NCBI RefSeq assembly: GCF_019649055.1
Contig: NW_026570289.1
Location: 310,001 to 374,000, forward strand
DNA length: 64,000 nt
Direction of reading: 5' to 3'
Source of the DNA: Paramacrobiotus metropolitanus
Lineage: Eukaryota; Tardigrada; Eutardigrada; Parachela; Macrobiotidae
In this document: one piece after another, positions 11,519-21,969 of the stretch
How the letters are laid out: every line of letters begins with the position of its first letter
Position numbering within the stretch: position 1 is the stretch's first letter
Made by a program: the position numbers and the translations under genes
Notes under the pieces: model-generated
Told to the model about the DNA's origin: nothing
What the model saw: only the letters and a program-made list of their open reading frames with translations
Database searches by the model: none

Positions 11519-12756
11519 ATGTACGCCTACCTGTGGGACCAGCCTGACGACGCAAAGACCATCATCCTGGATAAATTACCTATTGCTGATTTCCGCGACG
11601 TACCGCTCCATCGCTTCTGGAACCTGCAGTGTCTGTCTGCGAATGCCTGTGGATTGTATTCTCTGCTTGGTTTGTCCACGTTGCCCAACTTGACCTATCT
11701 GCAGCTAAACGACAACCAGCTGGGATTCTAGGCGGAGAACCCCCGTTTTGATGTCCTGGCGAAGGCGACACCCAACCTGAAGCGCCTAACCTTGGCCAAC
11801 AATGGCATCAGCAGCGTGGATTTCTTGGAGCCACTGAAAAATCTGCCAGCACTCCTCACCGTGGATTTGTACTGAAACAGTGTGAACCGCACTCACTTCC
11901 GGCACCTGATTAGCAGCATTTTCCAAGTCATGCGAATGAGCGGAGACGATGGGGACATGGAAAGCTAAAGCGACGACGACATGAACGGTGAGAAAGCTCT
12001 GCTGTTAGTCTCATTACTTGTTTCGGTGATTTCGTGTTATCAGAATTTTACTTAGACAATTTCATGTATATGGAGCCCGAGTCAGACCGTGACGAGGAGG
12101 AGGAGAATGATGACGCGTCGATGGCGGGATCAGGTAACTCATCTTAATACTGTTATGCTTGTTTTTCCTTGATAATTTTTACAAATCGCAGAGAATTTGG
12201 GAATTTTTACAAATCGCAGCTGGTTGTTGTCCGATGATGATGATGATGACGTGGATCACATCTCCGACTTGGCTCCGGGATCGGATGTGAATGACGACGA
12301 TCACTCGGATGACGACAGCGACCACCAGGATGAAGATGACGACGTCCTCATGTTAAATTAGTATGCATGTCTGCACTGCTGTATTTTTCCTTTTTTCTGT
12401 TGTTAACCCCCACGGGAACCCCCACGGTAGCATATTACTGTTAGGATGCGATGCATGTTTTTGTTTTCATTTTTAACTTCCGTGTTATTGATGCATTGGC
12501 GAACAATTTAAGCAACAACGACGAGGAAGAAAATAACACCGAAGCTACTGATAACGAGTCAGATAACACCGAGCCTGAATCTGGTGGTAGTCGTAGCTGC
12601 CGTTCAATAAAGAAGAAACTCTTTAAGCCGCGACTTCCCGCAAAGAAAAAGAAAGGGTATGACAAATATTACACTGACCCAGTGAATCTGGATAACAGCA
12701 AAACCCAACCGACTAAAATGAGTGACTTATTCTCGCGGAAAAATTGCCGTTTGTAG
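11519..12756 (+). pseudogene. ANP32-like leucine-rich acidic protein, pseudogene with introns
   Basis: The first exon carries leucine-rich repeats in the ANP32 order: NLTYLQLNDNQLG, then a block matching the family's LEVLAEKCPNL segment (here FDVLAKATPNL), LTLANNGISSVDFL and LEPLKNLPALLTVDLY. Later exons (about 12,043-12,133 and 12,220-12,360) encode long Asp/Glu tracts, and a final part (about 12,512-12,756) is acidic and then basic (LPAKKKK, nuclear-signal-like). ANP32 proteins are nuclear histone chaperones and phosphatase inhibitors with LRR plus acidic tail. Three in-frame stops lie in the LRR exon (about 11,729, 11,872 and 11,966), so no full product can be made. Introns are kept, so it arose by DNA duplication and not by retrocopying. 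Start chosen at 11519 because family members begin shortly before the first LRR helix. Confidence 0.7.
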
Positions 12757-13446
12757 TCCAAACCAAATTGCCGTTTGTTGATTCCGAAGTCTGTAAGTCC
12801 ATGCACACAGTCGGCGCTTCGTACGGACGGTCAGTATTACAGCCGGAGTCAAAAACGTAGGAACATCCACAACTCTTTTCAACAAAGTACATCAGTACGT
12901 TTACTGTATTACATACTGTATAGCGTCGAATCGATATCGATTCACTTGATCAATAATTATTAAAATGTATGGGTACAGAGTGAACGAAGAAATAGCCAGC
13001 GAAAATCCTCGTCTTTCTCATGGATAGCACACAGTGCGTTCCAATCTCAGAAGATCAGACTAGACGAAATTTTGTCTGCAATATGGCGGAAGCACGTATT
13101 CGGTGAACATTGTGAAATGATAACGATTACTTTAAATAATCCAGTGGATGAGTGTGATTCAGAGCCCAGAAGGATTTGGATACATCATGGATCAACTATA
13201 TGGGGGTTTACGGGGACGTTTTTACGACAGAACTACTTTCGAAGATGGAGAATTATGATAGAGTGGTGGAACACAGTCTTATTACAATCGTTAACGGTAT
13301 GATACATAGTTTTACGCTGATTTAATTCATCCGATTTCAGCTAATTATATACGATTATCCTCCTTCCAGTACAATACTTGATTGTTGTTTCTGTTGCCGA
13401 AAATTTGTTGTGTTGATTTCCGACTAAAGTGCTGTCTTTCATATAG
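12757..13446. other. Spacer upstream of the split GTPase exon
   Basis: No gene is supported. A 76-codon frame at 13,072-13,302 has no family motif. It could include an upstream exon of the GTPase copy, but I see no counterpart upstream of the intact gene at 24,622 and beyond. Confidence 0.4.
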
Positions 13447-13683
13447 TGCAGGAAATCCACTAAAAGCACCAGATGAAGCAGCGCTACTTCAAGAGGAGCC
13501 CTTGTGTACCGCGCTCTCGAATAGCGTACGACAAGGTACCCATCTAACCCAGCCAAAGTATTTTGTCGACCTTGAGTTTCCATGTCCGGGACATCACTAT
13601 GAAATTTGTGCTGCTGTGGACCGAGCATGGTTTTGTGGCACGTGCCGATCACGCATTTAGTACGGGTATGACGATAAACCGTA

Positions 13684-13699
13684 AGGCCTATTTATACTT
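13684..13699 (+). repeat. Left terminal inverted repeat of the Harbinger element
   Basis: AGGCCTATTTATACTT, 16 of 16 identical to the reverse complement of 17340-17355. The flanking base triplet GTA is the target duplication. Confidence 0.92.
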
Positions 13700-13955
13700 C
13701 ACTTCAGTCACGTTTTTCTTTACGTCCGTCAGAAATGCATTTTATGTACGTCCTAATGAACGTACGAAAGAAAACATGGACATAACATAAAACGGTGCTA
13801 AGATCCGGCTTATGTCACGGGCATTCAAGAAGCGGCTTTCTGGTTATACTCCAGAAGTCACGTTCGTCAAAAACTCAAATTTTGTGCCAAAAATTAAATT
13901 TCTGAAAATTTCAAATCGTTTTGGTATCCTGAACTTTTTCCTGCTTGGAGCAAAA

Positions 13956-15477
13956 ATGGTTGCCTATGATGCCACTGTTTTTCAAAATTCTTTCCTGGTT
14001 TTGGGAATTGCGTTTCTCTTAGCCCGAAGGCGTTCTCGATCGAAAAAGCGAAGGTTACCGAGACGACTGTATATGCGAAAATTTTACAAAGAGCGAGCTG
14101 CAAAAACTGAACTGAATACCATGGTAAACGACCTGCGTTCTGATGATCCCGAACTTCATTATGAGCATTTTCGGATGACCAAGGAACGTTATCAGCATTT
14201 GTTACAACTGGTGGAGAAAGATTTGACCCGGAAAAAAACCCATCTAGTACCAATTACTCCTGACGAGCGGCTTGGGCTTACACTAAGGTTTGTCTGTGGT
14301 TCTTTAACACACTTGATGAGCGTACTTATTTCCTTTTTTTTCGCAGCATTTTAGTTGATGGTGTTCCGCAAAGTAGTATTGCGCGGCGATATCGAATGTC
14401 TAAAAGCTCTGTCAACATTATTTTTCGCGAAACCTGCAAAGCGATTTGGGATAATCTGGTTGAGGAATATGTGTCACCTCCAACAACGCATTTATGGGGA
14501 GAAATTGCTGTGCGCTTCTGGAACAAGTGGCAGTTCCCGAACTGTGTTGGAGCGATCGATGGCAAACATGTCGAAATCACAGTGAGTTTAGTAGGCCATT
14601 ATGCTAGTATATAAAACTATATAATATATTAAGTACTATTTACAACAGTAAAAAATCGTCACTACAATACGATATATATAATTATATATATCATATATAC
14701 TACATCTGTACAAGTGAAATGTTGTTACAGGCGCCAAATAATTCCGGATCGAAGTTTTTCAATTACAAGGAGTACTTCTCTATCGTATTACTGGCATGCG
14801 TAGATGCTGATTATTGTTTTCAAATTGTGGATATCGGCGGCTACGGTCGGCAGAGTGATGGTGGTACTTTTGCTGCTTCGGCTTTGGGCAAAGCTCTGGA
14901 CGCCGGCGAGCTTGGTCTCCCTCCTCCGCAGCCACTTCCTGGAACAGAAGTCCCAACACCGCACTTATTTGTAGCGGATGCTGCATTTCCACTAAAAGAA
15001 AATCTAATGCGCCCATACCCGGAAAAGAATCTGGACGATGCCAGCCGAATATACAATTACCGGCTAAGCCGAGCAAGACGCATCCTAGAAAATGCCTTTG
15101 GCATTTTGGTGAATCGTTGGCGCATTCTGGCTTGTCCACTCCAGTGTGACCCCGAAACTGTTGATATTATTATCAAAGCTACCGTGGCACTACATAACTA
15201 TTTGATACGCACAGAGCAGACTGCTGCCGTAACTAGCCGGAAATACAACCCTCCCATGTATTCGGATCTCATACAGGAGGATGGGTCAATTTCGGAGGGA
15301 GCCTGGAGACAGGGAATAAACCCGGACCAATCTTTGTTTCGACCACAGACGTCAAACTATTCGAATCGTGCCGCAACTTTACCCCTTCAAATTCGTGATT
15401 GTTTGCGAGATTATTTTTTAAGCGAGCAGGGTAAAGTCTCCTGGCAAGAACGTATGGCACTTGGGCGGAAAAAGTAA
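13956..15477 (+). CDS. Harbinger DDE transposase (HARBI1-like), three exons
   Basis: Model: 13956-14287, 14347-14581 and 14731-15477, GT-AG introns of 59 and 149 bp, 437 aa. The basic N-terminus (RRRSRSKKRRLPRR) is followed by a helical region that includes a helix-turn-helix-like SSIARRYRMSKSSV. The DDE nuclease core has FPNCVGAIDGKH (first Asp), APNNSGSKFFNYK, then DIGGYGRQSDGG (second Asp) and RRILENAFGIL (Glu). These are the signature blocks of the DDE_Tnp_4 family used by PIF/Harbinger transposases, which cut and paste the element at its inverted ends. The frame extends upstream to an ATG at 13812, but 13956 fits the family start better. No break is seen. Confidence 0.9.
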
Positions 15478-15772
15478 TACACCATGGTTTCTGAGTTTTT
15501 TACTAGCAACGACATCAAGGTTGGTTGTAAATAAGCCACGAAACATTTGCAATTACTTATTATCCTACTTACGGCTACCTGTGCAATGTATATCAGCGTG
15601 CTAATACTGTACTTATTAAAGATAGAAACCATAACAACAAATGCACATTTAAACTTTTAACGATAAGCAATAACCAAAAATTATTTGTTAAAGCCCACCT
15701 CCATCTACCTTTGTTAAACTCCATCTACCTTCTACTGGCGTAATTAGTATAAGAGAAAAAGTCGAAATGAAA

Positions 15773-16929
15773 TTAGTCATCCAGTTCTGACATTTGGTAC
15801 TCGTGGAGCAAGTCCAACACCCTTTTTTTAAGCTCCAGTTGATTGCGAGGGCGCAGTTTGACAACTGATGCCTTTACTAAATCACCTAAAAACAAAATTT
15901 TTTTAACATGATGTGTCCGCTTTTATGATTATTATAGTTTTTTTACATCACTTTGCCTACTTACACCAGCTATTCGTTTCCGAGTCGGTGTTCTTGTTTG
16001 AGTCCAAATGTGTCCCCAGTTTATCGACATAGCTTAGAAATGCAGCTTCCAGCTTATCTTCAGTTGCCACCTTAGACAGTTCGTTTCGGGACTTTTTCGG
16101 CGTTGGGGTAGATGCTGGTTGCGATGAAACGTTCTCTTCGCCGACTGGAGTGTTTGCTATAAAGCTGGTAGCTTCCAGAACCGTTGTGTCTGAGCTTTCC
16201 GGTTCATTTTCCAGGCGCCGTTTAAGATTGGTTGTGGTTCTGAATAAAATTTAAATAATATTATATTAAAAATTCAAATAACGCAAGATATGTACAAAAA
16301 TAAATATGCCGTACTGTATAACTAAACCAATGTAAATAAAAAATGTTTGTATGCTTACTTGCGGGTTTCTTTTACCGGTCTCAGGAATTCCATTTCTTGA
16401 AAATACTGCCAGGCTGGTTCTTTCTTTTTCTTCCCTTTTTGGTTTGCTGCAGATCCGGTCGGGAGCTTTACCGGCTTCGCCATTTCTTTCAGCAGCTTCG
16501 TATAGTAGTCCGTAAGCTGCGTCCATAGTTTTTTGCAAACCTCAGCTACGACAAAATCAATAAAAGAGATCAAGATAACATGCTTAATATTATAAAACAT
16601 GGAATTAAAATAAGATTACTTTAGATTATGAATGATTGTCATAATGTGGTCACAATAATCATGTATAATAACCGTATATCATTAAAAAGTCCCGTTTAAA
16701 ATAATACGGAAACCGTTTTACCTGGATCTCCAATGGCCGCTGACACCTCCTCCCACAACAGCTTTTTCATACTCCCTCGTGATTTGTATTCAGCGTGCGA
16801 AGTATCCCAAAGAGCAGGTCGTTTACGCACTTCTTTGATCAAGAACTCCCTTTTCATATCGTCGTCGGCTGCTTTCATTTCTTCTCGTTGTTGCTCCTCA
16901 TCAAAATCTTCGTCGCCCAGCGTGGTCAT
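15773..16929 (-). CDS. MADF/BESS-domain protein, Harbinger accessory gene, four exons
   Basis: Model on the minus strand: 16722-16929, 16359-16545, 15965-16239 and 15773-15885, total 783 bp, 260 aa, every junction in phase. The N-terminal acidic stretch is followed by a MADF domain (FLIKEVRKRPALWD, WEEVSAAIG, LWTQLTDYYTKLLKE, WQYFQEMEFLRP), a variable linker with a likely nuclear signal (KKKKEP, LKRRL), and a C-terminal BESS-like motif (VVKLRPRNQLELKKRVLDLL). Harbinger elements carry a Myb/SANT- or MADF-type partner that brings the transposase to the nucleus and to the DNA ends. It converges on the transposase, about 295 bp apart, inside one element. Confidence 0.88.
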
Positions 16930-17339
16930 TTTTCAGAAGTTGTGAAAACGTGTTATAAAAGCGTGTTATATAAAAGTCGATGTTTTTAAATATAAAGTCG
17001 ATCGAAATACCTAATACAAAAGCCGGCATAAACTGCGCTGCGAGTACTTGCAAACTTTCGGAACCTTCGCGAATCTTTTGCGAGAATAAAGAAAGACGTG
17101 TGCAGAAAAACAGAATTTGACGTCCGTCAACTTGAAAAAATAGAACCAGTTCTATTTTCGAATTTTGACGGACGAAACCGGATTTTGACGTCCGTAAAGT
17201 TGACGGAACTAATTTCCGGACACTGTCCGGTTATGTGTTTATACTTCCCAACCCAGTCACGTGCACTGTGACGGAGATGTGAAAGTGTGTATACTCGTGA
17301 AAGTTTATCAGTTCCGTGAGATGTGACGGCCTTACACCC

Positions 17340-17355
17340 AAGTATAAATAGGCCT
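17340..17355 (-). repeat. Right terminal inverted repeat of the Harbinger element
   Basis: AAGTATAAATAGGCCT, followed by the GTA target duplicate at 17356-17358 and then by the resumed GTPase-exon sequence. Confidence 0.92.
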
Positions 17356-17639
17356 GTACTGTCAGTGCGGAAGTGCCCCGGCCAACACGTACAGCTTCCG
17401 TTGTAACGATCCTAGACACGGGATCAGCCACATCCCAGCCGATTCGAAGGAATTAAAACAAAAACTGCAAACCTATAAACGACCGGAAGGGATGAATTTG
17501 CTCATTTTAGGTTAGTTTAAGTAACATAGCTATCATATTTTTTTTACTTTCGCCGTTAACCGTTGAAAGTCCAGATTTAATCATACGAAGATTAATAAAT
17601 TTATCGACATTTTGACTTGCGGCTATCAACGAAATCTTC

Positions 17640-18720
17640 AAAGTATTTCGCTAGTGCGCGGCGACTCAGGCGCGGGGTTGAATACGCTTCTAGCAGGCAA
17701 TCAGTGGACGTTCGGGAGAGCTGAAAAAGTAAGAATTAGCGCCGCTCTACGATTCCGGTCTCGACGTGGCAGAGACACACCCGTTAATGCCGCTGCTCAA
17801 GGCACGTGGAAGCAACCGGACACCACGGCTTACCCTTTACCCACAGGAAAGGGAGATTCATGGTCGCGTCATGTGGAGCCCAAACAACGAAACCAGACTG
17901 GAAACCTGGGAGATTGCGGACTTCGGGTGCCGGAGTAACGCGTCGAGACCGTAAAGTCGTGACGACTAGTGGCTCGACAGGGTCATCCTGATTCAGGTAC
18001 GCGAGGGAACATCGATCGTATGGGAGGCTATTTGCTGGGATACTTTGCCTGCCTCGAATGTATCGAAGAACCCGGGTTTTGGCGTTATTAGCGGAAGACC
18101 GGGACGCCAAAAGTTTGCTGTACTCGAAGAAATGAGATATCTGTATTGCCCTTCAGCGGTTAAGACGAATGGAACATTCCGAACTGCCTCCTCGCGAAGA
18201 TAAGCTGCTTTGTTGGCACGATACTCCAAGATGCCACTGGCGGTCCTAGATCACCGGGTGTCCGAAGATAGAATTTAAGTCCACCGTACAAACATATGAG
18301 TCACACCGTTGATAACTGTTTCAGTCATACAACCGTATGAGGAAATGATGCCACAGAATTAAGGGAGCACAGAACACACGGGATAGAAACGCATACAGTA
18401 ACATATACACCGGTGCTTAGTGTTAGAATTTTTGTACTTTCAGTTAGTGTATAGTCCGAAGGCTCGAGAGCGCGCGAGTTGCTTTTGTCGAATAGTATAG
18501 TCGAATCAAAGCGAAACACTGGCAGGAGCCAGTGTTTCGCTTCGATTCCCCGCGAGGTTATAGGGACGCGAAATCCAGTGCGGATGTGCAGCAGGCTCTG
18601 GCGAACGGGGTCAGGCCGTTCATTGACGGGGATTTCAAGCGGACGGCCCGGTACAAGAACGAAGAAGCGTTTCTGGGTCTGGCTGGCCTCGTGGCGCTGG
18701 CTACGTAGAAGAATGTGGCG
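17640..18720 (+). pseudogene. Decayed GTPase P-loop and kinase remnants
   Basis: Just after the split GTPase exon and an apparent intron, 17,640-17,730 reads RGDSGAGLNTLLAGN, like the P-loop start GETGVGKSTWINGF of the intact gene but with the essential Lys lost. At about 17,895-17,935 another frame gives WEIADFGCRS, which resembles a kinase activation segment. At 18,550-18,710 a third stretch reads SSADVQQALANGVRPFIDGD and NEEAFLGLAG, clearly related to SNADVQKALEKGVAPYFDGD and DEGAFLNLAR of the kinase at 6,987-8,502. Frames change between the pieces. I infer a dead duplicate of the GTPase-kinase neighbourhood. The last piece is secure, the first two are weak. Confidence 0.55.
18503..18548. 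repeat. 21-bp inverted repeat with 4-base loop
   Basis: GAATCAAAGCGAAACACTGGC (18503-18523) pairs with 18528-18548 with one mismatch across a loop AGGA. It lies directly upstream of the kinase-tail remnant at 18,550. It could fold in RNA or be a cruciform; it is not obviously a terminator because this is a eukaryote. Confidence 0.85.
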
Positions 18721-20329
18721 GAACAAGAAATTTACGAGGTCGGTACAGTGGATGCAGATAGAGTACAGTGTCGGTACAGTGGCTACACTTAGGATACAGT
18801 GGATGCCGAAGGGCATTCGTCAATCGCGGAGTTACGGAAAAGGGAATATTTGAGTTCTTCGCTTTTCTCCCTCTGATTGTTTTCTTACCGCAGAATAAAC
18901 ATTCCAATGTCGACATTCAGGTAAAATTTCCAAACTTCTTATCTAAACCAACTTGCGCGCGCTCGATCATTGTATTTGTATTTCAGAGCCGCGAGCCGGC
19001 ATTTGTTTTCCAGCGAAATGCCAAGCGCCACATTCTTGTTGCGAATCTGACCGTGTCATGCAAGAACGGAAAAACAATGGCTTTGTATAAAAGTCATCTT
19101 TCTTATTAAGAATGTACCAAACACATTTGATTCTCATATGATTTCGTTTGAACTGAAGCAGTATATTCTACTGCAAGCCAAGATCGTTTTGACACGGAAT
19201 AGCTTTATTCTGAAATTAGTTATTAAATTTCAAAAACTATGGAATTCATTGAAAATTTTTGAAAACATTTAAACTGTGATCCCGTGCCAAAACAAGATTT
19301 ATGCCCTGATGCGGAAGTCCGTTTGCTGGCAAAGTTTGGAAAAGTAGGAGGACTTTCGGTAGACTGCAATAGCAACAATAGGGTGACTTTTGGTACACCG
19401 AGAAGCATATATGGCTTTTTGCTTTCTAAGTTTGAAGCACTTCGCAACCCAAAGTTCTGCGTGCATCCAAATCACTCTACTAGTAGTATAGAAGGAAAAT
19501 GCTTTCCAAAAGAGATAGTTTGCGGGCAAATATTTTACGCTTATTGTGCGAAAAGTATAAAATAATTTCAGCATATGACAGTGTATCGGCGTAGGTATAT
19601 ACTCTATAGATATGCCGATACATTCAAGGAGGCATACACAGTACTTCCGCCTGTCTACGACCTCGTGCAGCTTACTACCGATTGTTTGTTTAATCAACTT
19701 AACCTTTGCAACTAGCAATAAATCATTTCTCTTGCATTACAACGGTGTCGGCTGGCAGTTATTGTCATACAGTCTCGCACTACTTGGGCCATAACTGTTG
19801 TACCTCCGTATTCATTAGGTTTAGAACAAAGTGACGGAACAAAACAGTCCAAGCTCCGCTTTTTTTTTACTAGAATTTCTAGAACTCTGTCTCTACGAAT
19901 GCACCGCCAATACAATAAGGCGGTTACTAGAAGTAAATCGAACATGACGGAGGAAATAAAGCGTTATCCTGTACAAGGCGAACGTCCAAGGATTATGCTC
20001 AGTCTATAGACCATAAAGGAATTTCACCAGACAACCCAGAACTTCGGTTTCACGGCTAGTTACGGTTGATATTGGCCTTTATTGGGCATTACATTTCTGG
20101 CTGACGGGATTTCAGCACTGAGGCAGAAATCCACGCCGCCAGATCAACATGGAAACAACTTCCATTAACGAAGCTACAAGGCGCGGAGCCGCGTCGGATA
20201 GCGTATAGCACTGTTCCACGATCCACAAAGCGTACTGACCAGTGGGATTGTGCTCGCTTTATCTTCTGTAATAGCGTCAATATGTCGCGTTCAGTCCACA
20301 GCAAACGAAATCGATCTGCTATTTTTCAT
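18721..20329. other. Intergenic, no supported gene
   Basis: Open frames of 60-139 codons overlap on both strands without motifs. The longest (19,299-19,718, minus) has no recognisable domain and no paralogue in the window. Confidence 0.5.
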
Positions 20330-20625
20330 TTGATTTTCAGGTTTTCTTAGGATTTCTTGTTGCTTCCTAAGTTTTTTCATGTTTTCTTGTGTTGACTTAC
20401 GTTTTTTTGCTTTTTGTTACTCTTAAGTTTTTTCCAGTTGCTTGGGGATTTTAATGGGTCTTATGCTTTTTAGGTTTCTCAGTTTATTTTTGTTTTTTTC
20501 GGTTTTATTCAGCATAATGAACTATTTGTAACTGTGTGATAGATGACCTGTTTTTATCAAAACGGCCTCGAGAGAAATCGCGGCGTAATGTCCTGCCAAA
20601 TAAATGTCCTGTTGCGAGATGGCCC
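20330..20625. repeat. Degraded relic of the TTTCTTAGG-array foldback family
   Basis: A T-rich tract with scattered TTTTCTTAGG, TTTCTTGT and TTAGGTTTCTC motifs (20,335-20,520) is followed by GCGGCGTAATGTCCTG and AATGTCCTGTTGCGAGATGGCC (20,580-20,622). This is the same order as the T-rich array and right arm of the element at 46,980-47,890 (GGCGTAATGTCC, GACGAGATGGCC). It looks like an older half copy. Confidence 0.55.
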
Positions 20626-21969
20626 ATTCTCTCATCGCAGCCTTTAATGTAAACAAAAGAATAGAAAATTTTAAAATTCGGGCGACACCGTGGAATAACT
20701 CCCTTCTCTAGTGCAAAGATATACTACGAAACTACAGTTGCCAATAATTAGCAAAAATAGATCTAAAATGCAGGATGCAGTTCGTACTTGGAGCGTGTTA
20801 CACAGACGGAAACGCCCACTTGCAGCATCCGCTGTCCGGCGCGACGCACCAGCAGGCAGCAGCATCCTCACGTCAGTGGCAGTAACGGTTTATGAGAGCA
20901 TGGCGCGACGAAGAGACGTAACCGTCGTGCAATCTGCTTTCGTTTGGTAAACCCACTGAGCAGATGTCCCCAATGATTACAGGCGCACAAATATTCCCTC
21001 GTCCATCTTCAACAGCCGCCTCCAGCTGGCCACAGAAGACCACTGATACAGCGGAATCACCAGGCAAGCTCCCATCCCTGATCCGGTCAGAACCGGACCG
21101 TCAGCGATCGGCTGGAGGGAACCGGCCCCGTCAACGGTACGTTCAGCAAATAACCCTCGGGTGTCAAAAGACCCGATCCACCCCCTTTCTGACACCACCC
21201 TGGGAAACAATTATGGTGGTGACACCGTGGTGGAATATGAGCCCATTTCGTCGGTAGTGGAGAATAAATTCGATGAAGACTTCAGAGTTTTGTACTTCGA
21301 AAAGTTTTACAAACTCTGCTACTATGATTGTACGAATCGTACATAATACGGCTTATGTACAAACGTACGAACGAACGAATACGTTGTACGTACGAATTGT
21401 GCTTTTAATTTGTAAATGACATTATTATTTCAGTATGGGGACTCTAGTATAGCGCCCACAAGGGCAATGGTTTATCCCATCGCGTAAGGGACAGCAAGTA
21501 CAAAATGTAGAAGGGATTCTGTAATTTGTAAAGTTGTGAACAGTCAGTACTTTATGATAAATTCTGCACAATCTGCTCGACAAAAATAAGGAAATCTACT
21601 TTATTCTTTTTGTGCCCGAATACTGACGCATTTTCGTAAAATTTTGATTTCAATATATCCAGCTAAACAGTGTATTTAAATTGTCCTTAACGTTTGGATT
21701 ACACGAAATTACTTCCCAGGGAATTGGTTAGAAACCACGCGAGCATTGATGTGAAGCCGAAGACGACTTTTATTTAGGTAATGCAAAACGTGTGTAATTG
21801 CAAAAATTTAAATCCCGATTCCTCGCAATTATCTAGTTATCTGTGTAAAGAAAAGCATGCCATAAATTTTATATTTCATTAATTCTTTCCGTTCTTATGA
21901 CATGTTTAGTCCAGTGCCAAAATATAATGGGCGATGGCTTTCTGAGCTTTTCAGTTTAGAGAGAGAGGG
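20626..21969. other. Intergenic with a GC-rich, formerly coding-looking patch
   Basis: From 20,820 to 21,270 base composition is coding-like and both strands hold frames of about 60-97 codons, but each is short, shifts frame and has no motif that I recognise. The stretch 21,330-21,400 is rich in CGTACGAA words. A decayed gene is possible but not supported. Confidence 0.4.

Larger units (their letters stand above)
13684..17355 (+). mobile_element. PIF/Harbinger DNA transposon, complete-looking, 3,672 bp
   Basis: The ends are 16-bp perfect inverted repeats (AGGCCTATTTATACTT at 13684-13699 and its reverse complement at 17340-17355), flanked by a 3-bp target duplication GTA (13681-13683 and 17356-17358), the duplication length typical of the superfamily. 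Both expected genes are present in convergent orientation: a DDE transposase (13956-15477, +) and a MADF/BESS DNA-binding partner (15773-16929, -). Further inverted similarity lies inside the ends (TTTACGTCCGTCA type near 13,718 and 17,190). Both genes are open in my models and the terminal repeats are identical, so the insertion looks fairly young and possibly autonomous. The insertion point is inside a GTPase-family exon, which defines the borders to the base. Confidence 0.92.
13447..17510 (+). pseudogene. N-terminal exon of an AIG1-like GTPase copy, split by a Harbinger transposon
   Basis: The two pieces 13,447-13,680 and 17,356-17,510 match exon 1 of the intact GTPase gene. Left piece: PKYFVDLEFPCPGHHYEIC (intact: PKYFIDFELPCPGHRYGTC), then DRAWFCGTCRSR. 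Right piece: YCQCGSAPANTYSFRCNDPRHG and LQTYKRPEGMNLLIL, ending before a GTTAGT donor as in the intact gene. Removing the transposon and one GTA joins YGYDDKP to YCQCGSAP, matching YGYDDKLYCPCGSAT. One in-frame TAG precedes YGYDD (CAG in the intact gene), and the intact gene's ATG position reads AAA, so this copy was probably already dead or lost its start. The cysteines are those of the zinc-ribbon-like head domain. The P-loop exon should follow near 17,640, where a degenerate G-D-S-G-A-G-L-N-T is seen. Confidence 0.85.

Noticed and set aside
17784-18229. Minus-strand frames resembling a copia-type RVLRYIRG phrase
   Set aside because: Only a few residues match and no other expected block is near. 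Sequence on the + strand fits decayed kinase/GTPase remnants better.
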